Assembly (NCBI GenBank): GCA_014218235.1
Contig: CM024761.1
Coordinates: 95,601,648 to 95,665,647 of the forward strand
Reading direction: 5' to 3'
Length of the DNA: 64,000 nucleotides
Origin: Colocasia esculenta
Lineage: Eukaryota > Streptophyta > Magnoliopsida > Alismatales > Araceae
In this document: positions 57,101 through 64,000 of the stretch, one piece after another
Numbering within the stretch: the stretch's first letter is position 1
Layout of the letters: every line of letters starts with the position of its first letter
Program-made: the position numbers and the translations under genes
Notes under the pieces: generated by a model
What the model was told of the DNA's origin: nothing
Databases searched by the model: none
What the model saw: the letters and a program-made list of their open reading frames with translations, nothing else

Positions 57101-57465
57101 AAAAATCAGATTCAAACACAACTTTGTGACCTTTGTCACATAGTTGGCTGATACTGAGCAAGTTGTAATCAAGACCGTCAACTAATAAAACACTATCAAT
57201 AGAGTTTGAGGAAGTTTGACCAACCTTTCCAGATCCAAAGATCTTTCATTTATTTTTACCTCCAAATGTCACTGAACCTCCCTCCTTCCCTAGCAGGAAA
57301 GAAAATTTAGCTCTATCTCCAGTCATGTGTCGTGAACACCCACTGTCAAGGAACCACACATTTGAATTGGGTGCACGACCTTCCTGCAACATCAATTAGT
57401 GGAGAGAAGATTTTGGTACCCAAACAGAGTTGGGACCATCAGAAAGTTTGGACAATATTAACAAA
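57101..57465 (-). pseudogene. pol: Aspartic protease (element G)
   Basis: The minus strand near 57360-57270 reads WFLDSGCSRHMTGD, the copia protease active-site box, then FSFLLGKEGGSVTFGGK. A stop follows near 57245, after which the frame continues SIDSVLLVDGLDYNLLSISQLC into the integrase lead-in. Short and degenerate but unmistakable. Confidence 0.85.
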
Positions 57466-58106
57466 TCATTTCTCATCTAAATTTGACTTGTTTTTGACTT
57501 TTGTTTTATTACTTTGGTGTTCTCTGTCTTTTTCACTTTCTTCTTTTCTTTTGGGATGAAAACACCAGTATTTTTGTTTTTGGTAGGAGGGGGGTTTTTC
57601 ATTTGAGCATGAGAATTTAGATGTGGAGGTGGAATCCAAGGATTTTGTTGGTATATCAGAAAGTTTGGATAGAAAAATTGAGGATGATACCAACATGGGT
57701 TGTTATACAGTTGGCTCCAAGAATTGGTCCAATCAGCTTGATATGGTGTCTTGGAGGTTCAAGGCTCTTCATTAATGACTTCCTTTGACTTTTTCTTATT
57801 TTTCAGATTTTTATTTGAATTTTTTATTTTGTGGTTTTTCTTGGTTGATGTTGAGCAGGTCGACCTCTCTTCGACTGGTGTCGACACTACAGCCACATAA
57901 GCCTTCTTTTTGTGGACTGGTGTCGACCTGTCAGGAGATTGTGTCGACCTGGTTGCCTTGTCTTTGTTCTGAGTTTTTGGACTTTTTTATGTTTTTCTTG
58001 ATTTTTGTTTGACTTCTGTGTTTTCAAGACTAGGGCCCTTAACAAATTTGATTAGTGGTGCTTTATCCTTCTTTTCACCGGATTTGTCTTTCTTAGATTT
58101 TTCTTA
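57466..58106 (-). pseudogene. gag: Gag-protease linker (element G), carrying GTCGAC pairs
   Basis: No folded domain recognised. The minus strand is open over 57990-57840 in a Lys/Ser/Thr-rich frame containing RSTQSPDRSTPVHKKKAYVA. The segment below 57700 is Ser-rich. It lies between the coiled-coil end of gag and the protease. Confidence 0.55.
57859..57948. repeat. GTCGAC pairs inside gag-protease coding sequence of G
   Basis: GTCGAC starts at 57859/57880 and 57922/57943: two pairs, each 21 bp apart, 63 bp between pairs. Confidence 0.92.
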
Positions 58107-58877
58107 TCAAACCCTAGTCCATAAGAGATTGATTTCATATTTGTTCCCAGCAGGCCTCCAAATTATCTTTGCCATTTGTGAATGTTTCAATGACTTCATC
58201 TTTTTGTCTTTGCTGGTTTTCCAAAATTTTGATTTCTTCAATCTTTTGTTGTTTATCTTGATTTTCTTTTTCAGCTTTTCAGATAAGTCTTTGAAATCAT
58301 TGGTGGCCTTTTGAGAGGTTAGCTTAAGTTCATCAATCAGATTCAGAAGATTTTCTTTTTCTTCATTCAATTCTATCACTTCATTTTCTAGTTCACAGAT
58401 TCTTTTGTTTGAAGATTGGTTATGATAAATATTTTCAATTTTATTTTTGAGATGTTTATTTTCTTTTCTCATTTCAGTATAGTTTTCAACTAATTCAGCA
58501 TAAGCATCCTCCCAATCTTCAACAGAAAAATCTTCAAAAGAAGTGCTTACCTTTCCATCTGAGCTGTTTGCCATGAAGCAAATCTCCTCACTTCCAGAGC
58601 TTGAGGATTTGTCTTCTTCTTCATTTTCACTTGTGTCCTCATCAGACCAAGTGGCTACCATGGCCTTCGGCTTCTTGAATTTGTGAATTTTCTTTTGCTT
58701 CTCCTTCTTGTTCTCAGGACATTCTCCCTTCATGTGTCCTGGTTTGTTGCACCTGTAGCAAATGACAATATCGTCAAATTTTTTATTCTTGTTAGAGTTT
58801 GCATTAGAAAAGGATGTGTTTCTTTTACCTGAAGAGTATTTCTTTTTACCGGAAAATTTTCCTTTTCTATATTTCAA
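58107..58877 (-). CDS. gag: Gag C-terminal part with zinc knuckle and coiled coil (element G)
   Basis: 256 codons. A basic N-terminal stretch (KYRKGKFSGKKKYSSGKR) leads to the zinc knuckle CYRCNKPGHMKGEC (C-x2-C-x4-H-x4-C, about residues 40-53), which binds element RNA. A second basic run and an acidic Ser-rich segment follow, then a long predicted coiled coil (about residues 120-215, NKHLKNKIENIYHN to LSEKLKKKIK). It continues the gag at 59647-58985 after a frame break of about 100 bp. Such long coiled coils after the knuckle are usual in SIRE-type gags. Confidence 0.88.
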   Translation of the reverse strand: MKYRKGKFSGKKKYSSGKRNTSFSNANSNKNKKFDDIVICYRCNKPGHMKGECPENKKEKQKKIHKFKKPKAMVATWSDEDTSENEEEDKSSSSGSEEICFMANSSDGKVSTSFEDFSVEDWEDAYAELVENYTEMRKENKHLKNKIENIYHNQSSNKRICELENEVIELNEEKENLLNLIDELKLTSQKATNDFKDLSEKLKKKIKINNKRLKKSKFWKTSKDKKMKSLKHSQMAKIIWRPAGNKYEINLLWTRV

Positions 58878-58984
58878 GAATTTTCTGAATTACCTGGTCA
58901 TGAGGGCAATTTCATCCTCATTTGACTCAGACTCATCAGAACTGGTTTTATCCTGACTTTTGTCCTTGTTACTAGATGAGGCCT

Positions 58985-59647
58985 TTATGCTACTGGCTTG
59001 GTTTTGATTATGTGTTCCTCATTTCTCTTTAGATTAATTTCATATGTCATTAAGGATCCTATCAACTCATCCAAAGAAATTTTGGACAAGTCTTTAGAAT
59101 CTTCAATGATAGTGGCCTTGGTGTGCCATATTGAAGAGAGAGAACGCATGATTTTTCTTACCAAGTCAGCATCCGTATAGTCCTTATCTAAGGCCTTCAG
59201 TCCATTGACTATGATCATAAACCTGGCAAACATTTTAGAGATTGTCTCGTTAGATTTCATCATAAACAACTCATATTCAGAGACAAGTATGTTAGCCTTG
59301 GTTTCTTTAACTTGAGATGTCCCCTCATAGATTACCTCAAGTTTATCCCACATCTCTTTGGCAGATTTGCACATAGAGATTCTTGAGTACTCATTGGGGT
59401 GAACAGCACATTGAATCATGTTCATGGCACTATAATTCAATGTAGCTCTTCTTATCTGTTCCCTAGTCCAGGTTTCTTCTTCTCCCTGGTTTTCATAGGG
59501 ACCTACTTCCACTACTTTGCAGATTTCATAATTTTGGGCTCTTAGAAAAACTTGCATTCTATTTTTCCAATAAGAATAGTCCGTTCCATTAAAGAATGGT
59601 GGCCTATTTATGGAATGACCCTCAGCTATGAATCCTCTGGAATCCAT
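58985..59647 (-). CDS. gag: Gag N-terminal part, DUF4219/UBN2 type (element G)
   Basis: 220 codons from MDSRGFIAEGHSINRPPFF. The DUF4219-like opening (FNGTDYSYWKNRMQVFL) is followed by the UBN2 helical capsid-like domain: SAKEMWDKLEVIYEG, KANILVSEYELFMMK, RFMIIVNGLKALDK, and SLDELIGSLMTYEINL near the end. This is the particle-forming part of Gag. The start is 114 bp inside the primer site, as expected for gag. A stop at 58985 separates it from the zinc-knuckle part. Confidence 0.92.
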   Translation of the reverse strand: MDSRGFIAEGHSINRPPFFNGTDYSYWKNRMQVFLRAQNYEICKVVEVGPYENQGEEETWTREQIRRATLNYSAMNMIQCAVHPNEYSRISMCKSAKEMWDKLEVIYEGTSQVKETKANILVSEYELFMMKSNETISKMFARFMIIVNGLKALDKDYTDADLVRKIMRSLSSIWHTKATIIEDSKDLSKISLDELIGSLMTYEINLKRNEEHIIKTKPVA

Positions 59648-59762
59648 TTAATTAAATAGATGGTGCAAGGAAGGAAACACTCAACAAAACAAACAATCAA
59701 GCAAACAAGCAACACAGAACACTCAGAAACTACTCAGATCAGATCAGATCAAGTGTAAACCC

Positions 59763-59775
59763 GCTCTGATACCAA
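59763..59775 (-). other. Primer binding site of G (initiator tRNA-Met)
   Basis: Minus strand TTGGTATCAGAGC directly after the 5' LTR. Confidence 0.92.
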
Positions 59776-59802
59776 TTGAAGGATAGATAAAAGGTGTGGA
59801 CA

Positions 59803-59832
59803 AGATCTAGAAGGGGGGGGTTGAATAGATCT
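59803..59832 (-). other. LTR-terminal hairpin with C-run loop, 5' LTR of G
   Basis: AGATCTA/TAGATCT stem, 26 bp from the LTR end. Confidence 0.85.
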
Positions 59833-60879
59833 ATGCCAACTAATGCGGAAGCTAAACCAATTTGGAAAAATCTTTGAATCAGAGTTAGATTGAAAGCAAA
59901 TTGTACAGATCTGATGAGAGATTAAGTGAGTTAAACAATTGGAGTGAGTAAACAAGTTGATTTGATAGATTCACACGATCCTATGCATTCATCTAACGAG
60001 GAGAAAATTCAAACCACAAAGAGACCAATGCACAGAGATTTTTAGGTTGTTCGGAAATCACACCACGTGACTCCTACATCCACCCCTCACACGCAGTGAG
60101 GATCCACTAAACAACCTGGGTTACACACCCCACACTAGAGCCTGACAACTCCACAATTGAGTTAGACAACTCACACACTACCTAGAGCAAGACTACTCTA
60201 GACTCTGAGCAAGACTGCTCAACCAACCAACTTGAGTACGACGACTCAAAAACCTGAGCACACAGGCTCACAACCACTTGCTAGAATAGAAACAACAAGA
60301 TTCAGATCCTCTAGCAATGATCTGATCTATTAAGGCCAATTCAAGAAGATTGGTGCAACGGATTATGCACAATTTCTAGAATAGCCAAGAGGAAACAAGA
60401 AAGACTTTTGACTCGAGGTTGACAATTCTTGTTCTTCAAGAAAACTCCCTTGTAGAGGCCAAATTGGAAGAATCTTGATCACTTGAAATCCCTTGGCCGA
60501 TGCTCTGCAACTTTGATCTTGGGATCTTCCTTGAGAGCTTCACAATTGCTGGCTTCTACATGATCTGCTCCTTTGAAGTTGATCCTAGTGCTTCATGCTG
60601 ATCAAACTTCAAGTCTTGTGCTCAGAGAATTGTGAATTGGTGTGGGAGCACAGGAGAGAGCAAGAACAGGGAGGTGAGACTCTCTTGCCGCCGCTTGTAG
60701 GTTTCTGGAGGCTCTAAAGAGATTCTCTTGGGATGAGTGCCCATTAGGAGGGTATTTATACCCTAAGTATCCGGAAGATACCCTTGGGGTACGTGGGCAC
60801 AAGATCCAATGTTGATCTGACATCTCCCTAGGGTGCCACGTGTCTAGGGAAAGTTTAAGTCACAGAGATTCCGGAGTTT

Positions 60880-61202
60880 GTCAACCTGCCCATGAGGTGT
60901 GTCGATACACTCTCCCAGATTGGCAAAACAAATTCCTGGGAGAGGTCTCTACTGTCGACCTGAGATGATTCAGTGTCGACCTCATGACCAAGACAACAAA
61001 ACAGCCCTTCTGGGAAGGCTCTCTAGTGTCGACCTGATCTCATCTTGTGTCGACCTGCTCTGGCAATCTGAAAAATAGGCCTTCTAGGAGAGCCATCTAG
61101 TGTCGACCTGCCTGCATTTGGTGTCGACCTGCTTTAGCTATCTGAACAACAGGCCTTCTGAGAAGGCTCTCTAGTGTCGACCTGCTCTGAACTCATGTCG
61201 AC
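60880..61202. repeat. Paired GTCGAC cluster, 5' LTR of G
   Basis: Five pairs at 60880/60901, 60954/60975, 61028/61049, 61102/61123 and 61176/61197, all 21 bp apart and repeating each 74 bp. The first pair has decayed at CpG (GTCAAC, GTCGAT). Confidence 0.95.
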
Positions 61203-61461
61203 CTGAGATGGACTTTTCTTCACATTTCTGCCTTTGTTCTACCTTTGCAGAAAATGATTGTCCCTGAGAAAATAAACACATAAATCATTAGTTAATATAT
61301 TATTATGAATATCAATGATAAATGTGCTTGGAAACATGCTTTTTGAATATTGTAATTTCAGGTGATGTATTTTACATGTTCCAATGGTTATGCATTAAAA
61401 TCACAACTTGTCATCATCAAAATGTGAGGAGAAATGAATTATATTCACACTCAACCCAACA

Positions 61462-61526
61462 CCCTGGCCTTGTTCGGGAGATCTTGCACGGCGACGAGAT
61501 GTAATCTTCTTCGCCGTTGGAGCCAT
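61462..61526 (-). pseudogene. 3' ORF of element F, first 22 codons
   Basis: Opens MAPTAKKITSRRRARSPEQ, basic and Ser/Arg-rich, and runs into the G insertion. After discounting one 5-bp duplication the frame continues exactly into 50615 downward, so G split an open frame 22 codons from the start. The basic N-terminus resembles a nuclear localisation signal; this is inference only. Confidence 0.75.
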
Positions 61527-63369
61527 GAGATGTTGATTCTGATGTAGGAGGGAGAGGGTGGAGGAAGAAGAGATACGAGACTAAGAGAATCCGCAAGGGA
61601 GGTGGGATCTCTGTCTGCGCCCTGGAAAGGGAGGGTTTTTTGGGTGGAAGGAGGAAAAGAGTTTTTTTGGAAGGAGGTAGAAGGCAAAAAGGGGTGTGGG
61701 ATCCTTTTTAAAGAGTTTAGAAAGGATTTGAAAGGTTGGTCCTACAAAAACTGGTTTAAACCCTGGCCCTTTGGGCTTCCCGTTTGGGTCTGGCCGTCTT
61801 CTGTCAACAGGGCCCTTCGTGCCTGTCGACAAGCACTTTCAGAAAATGGCCAATTTTATGATTTTTGGTGATTTTTGAACTGAAGCTCTGAGCAATGTCT
61901 TCCAGGTGTTAGGTGAAGGTGTATAAGAGGTGAATCATGTATGTTAACCTACCATATACAAGGATATAATAAACCATAACAATTTCCTCAATGGTTTTAA
62001 CATAATACCCAAGGAATTAAGGTTAAAGCATTAAGAAAACACTCACTGAAATAAAGAACAATGCACACTCACCCTTCGTTGTATAAATACAATGTAAGAC
62101 AACACAATCCCTATTTTTTGGATAGGCAAATGATGCATGAAATGATACCTATATGTCAAGACAATCACAAGACCAATGACCTTGGAAATTATGACTCAGT
62201 GGAGGCTACACACTATTTCCCTTTTTGTTTGAAATTTAGAAAAACAATGGGAGGAAATGGTACTTAAGAAGATGTCACACCTTTTGACGTGAGGATAGAC
62301 ATTATACGTGCCCATACCCCCAGTTAATTAGTGGAAGTTTCTATCATACCGTTGTACAGAGATGATGAGTTGGCCTTTTGACGCGAGGGCAGACATTTGT
62401 GATGCCCATCACCCCGGTTACACAGCATAACCCAACATTTCTCTATATTCATCCCAATGTAAAGTTAATTTTCATTATCTATATTTTTTGTTTTCCTTGT
62501 GAAGGATTTTTCAGAAATAGGTAGCTTTTCTCCAAGTATTGTTTTAAAAGCCAATATCAAGTAGGTGATATGATTACCTATCAATATTAGACATGCACTT
62601 TCATGACCAAAAGGCTTATCAAGTAAATTGAGACTATGTTTGCCCACAAATAATTAATGTAGAGGAGTGAGGTTGATATCATTTATAGTTATGAAATGTT
62701 TCCTAAATGATAGAACCTAAATCCAAACATGAATAGTATGTGAAAATCATAGTGGAATAAAGAATAGCTTAAATATCATTTGTATATAGTGTGGTCAAAC
62801 ATGCATTAACACCTTATAGACACCTTAAATGTTAATCATGAACATGCTCACTGAATGGGTGAAGAAATAAGCATGAAGTTCCAAAATTCAGGGTATCTGT
62901 CGATAGGGAGAAAAGGCTTTTCAACAGGATGACACAGACAGAAGTTGTAGATTTCGGGGAGGCATAAAACTGTGTGTATCTGTCGACAGCAGGTAGAGGG
63001 CCTGTCGACAGGGCCCTTGTAGCCTGTCGACAGGGACATGTTCAAAGCAGTTTTAAGGGTAGAATGAAGGTCTGAAATGACTAATGGTTGTGAGGGAGTT
63101 GAGATGGACAAAGGTTGAACAATTTCCTTCACATTTGCATTCATCTAACCCTAACTTGCTCCCCATAATGTGTGCCATTTGATACAAAAGGACTCAAGTT
63201 CATGAAGACATATTTGCACACAAAGACCAAGCAATGAAGAACATCAAGCATGTAGAAAGACAAATCAACAAGTGTTTTCAAAGTTTTAAAGAGAGTTTTG
63301 AATAGGCAAAATTATAAAGAAACTAATTCCAAATGTAGAGTACATGTCCCTTTTATGTCACATGACTAT
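61527..63369 (-). other. Non-coding spacer between pol and 3' ORF of F
   Basis: No supported ORF. It contains GTCGAC-type pairs (61803-61830, 62899-62925, 62982-63031) and an imperfect 50-bp duplication (62276-62325 and 62371-62422, sharing CCTTTTGACG and TGCCCAT). Similar spacers are known between pol and the extra ORF of SIRE-type elements. Confidence 0.6.
62899..63031. repeat. GTCGAC motifs in the spacer of F
   Basis: A decayed pair at 62899/62920 (GTCGAT, TTCAAC; 21 bp) and a triple at 62982/63004/63026 (22 bp each). A further pair, GTCAAC/GTCGAC, is at 61803/61825 (22 bp). Confidence 0.85.
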
Positions 63370-63458
63370 GGATACTTGGCGGAGAATATTTCTCACGCAT
63401 AATGAGAGTTTCCAAACAAGCATGACTTGTTCTTCCACACATCACCATTTGATATACC
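63370..63458 (-). other. Conserved post-pol block with two hairpins, element F
   Basis: Counterpart of 54023-54110 in G. Stems: 63391-63407 (TCTCA/TGAGA, 7-nt loop) and 63416-63430 (ACAAG/CTTGT). Confidence 0.7.
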
Positions 63459-63563
63459 TCACAGTTAGTGGACACAAGGGACATATGCTTAACATTTGAG
63501 TTAAGTTTCATTGCAATTTGCACAACCCCAACTCTCTTCGCAATGTGGTGAATCTATCTTCAG

Positions 63564-63999
63564 CTAGTGGTTGGTAAAGATATCAGCCAACTGTTTCTCT
63601 GTGGGTATGAAACTGATTTCCAATGATCTATTGGCTACTTCATCTCTCAAGAAGTGATGACGAATTTCTATGTGTTTCGTCTTGGAATGTTGAATGGGAT
63701 TCTTTGATAGATTGATTGCACTAGTGTTGTCACACAGGATAGGTGTGCATCCAATATCGATGTTATAGTCACACAACTAACTTTTTATCCACAACACTTG
63801 TGTTGCACAACTCCCTGCAGCAACATATTCTGCCTCTGTAGTAGAGAGTGCAACCGAGTGTTGCTTCTTGGATGCCCACGAAACCATGCAACCACCAAGC
63901 ATTTGGCAATAGCCACTAGTGCTTTTCCTGTCAATTTTACAACCAGCGTAGTCTGCATCAGAATAAGAAATCAATTTAAAGCTACTACCAGCTAGATAC
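63564..63999 (-). pseudogene. pol: RNase H, C-terminal part (element F)
   Basis: Runs off the right edge. Reads SYSDADYAGCKIDRKSTSG (D), STTEAEYVAAGS (E), then a TAG near 63777 after LWIKS, then ILCDNTSAINLSKNP (D), HIEIRHHFLRDEV and the C-terminal IPTEKQLADIFT. All copia RNase H residues visible. Closely similar to G's RNase H but a distinct family, with a better preserved C-terminus. Confidence 0.9.
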
Positions 64000-64000
64000 C

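Larger units (their letters stand above)
50621..61461 (-). mobile_element. Element G: SIRE-like copia element, full length but broken
   Basis: 10.84 kb with LTRs 50621-52348 and 59777-61461 (TGAAGGAT...ACCCAACA). Minus-strand order: primer site, gag (59647-58107), protease, integrase, RT, RNase H, a 3' ORF, polypurine tract. Gag with DUF4219/UBN2 and CCHC parts, integrase before RT, and the extra 3' ORF indicate a SIRE-type Ty1/copia element. It interrupts F's 3' ORF. Confidence 0.93.
59777..61461 (-). repeat. 5' LTR of element G
   Basis: 1685 bp, near-identical to the 3' LTR except for a 40-bp deletion at about 61240 that removes the sixth GTCGAC pair. TATAAATA on the minus strand at 60753-60760. 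Confidence 0.93.
47797..64000 (-). mobile_element. Element F: SIRE-like copia element, 3' half, containing G
   Basis: From right to left: RNase H (63999-63564), a 2-kb spacer, a 3' ORF (61526-61462 plus 50620-49463, split by G), a polypurine tract and the 3' LTR (49164-47797). The extra ORF after RNase H and the AAAAAGGGGGAG tract fit the SIRE branch of Ty1/copia. RT, integrase, gag and 5' LTR lie beyond the right edge. F interrupts C. Confidence 0.88.

Overview
This window is plant repeat DNA. I found no host gene, tRNA, rRNA or CRISPR. Everything I can assign is LTR retrotransposon sequence, nearly all coded on the minus strand. The evidence is TG...CA termini, 5-bp target duplications, primer sites complementary to plant initiator tRNA-Met, and gag, protease, RT, RNase H, integrase and chromodomain motifs of plant Ty3/gypsy (Tat-like and Tekay-like) and Ty1/copia (SIRE-like) families. 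This fits an angiosperm with a large, repeat-rich genome; I cannot name the species. Letters A-J below are my own labels.

Layout. 1-14278: element E, a broken Tat-like element read right to left (5' LTR 13123-14278, gag 12361-10209, protease, RT/RNase H, second RNase H, integrase running off the left edge). A solo LTR (A', 4079-10203) splits it, and a second solo LTR (D, 6155-9009) lies inside A'. 14279-15278 is part of an LTR (I) into which E probably inserted. 15330-17204 is part of a related LTR (H), interrupted at 17205 by element C. C runs to 47796: an LTR split by B, then a Tekay-like pol at 44704-47796. B (19851-44396, TSD GTCTA) keeps only gag between two 3.4-kb LTRs. B's left LTR holds J (22846-27518, TSD ATATG), a gag-only copia-type element on the plus strand. 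B's right LTR holds A (30359-41827), a full-length Tekay-like chromovirus. C is also interrupted by F (47797 to beyond 64000), a SIRE-like copia element with an extra 3' ORF, and that ORF is broken by G (50621-61461), another SIRE-like element. Nesting order is H > C > {B > {A, J}; F > G} and I > E > A' > D.

Most notable signal. All these LTR families, although from different lineages, carry clusters of short CpG-containing motifs in pairs with nearly fixed spacing. G and F use GTCGAC-N15-GTCGAC (21 bp start to start, 22 in some F pairs). C, D and H use GCGAC-N9/10-GTCGC. A and B use GCGTC-N10-GACGC. D also has direct GCGAC copies every 21-22 bp, and J has about 25 CGATTTG-like copies spaced alternately 16-17 and 20-22 bp. 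In G the spaced pair also occurs inside gag coding sequence. Intervening bases vary while motif and spacing persist, which suggests binding sites or structured RNA under constraint. Other signals: a covarying hairpin 26-29 bp from the LTR end in all copia-type LTRs, two likely spliceosomal introns in A's gag, and a conserved two-hairpin block between pol and the 3' ORF of F and G.
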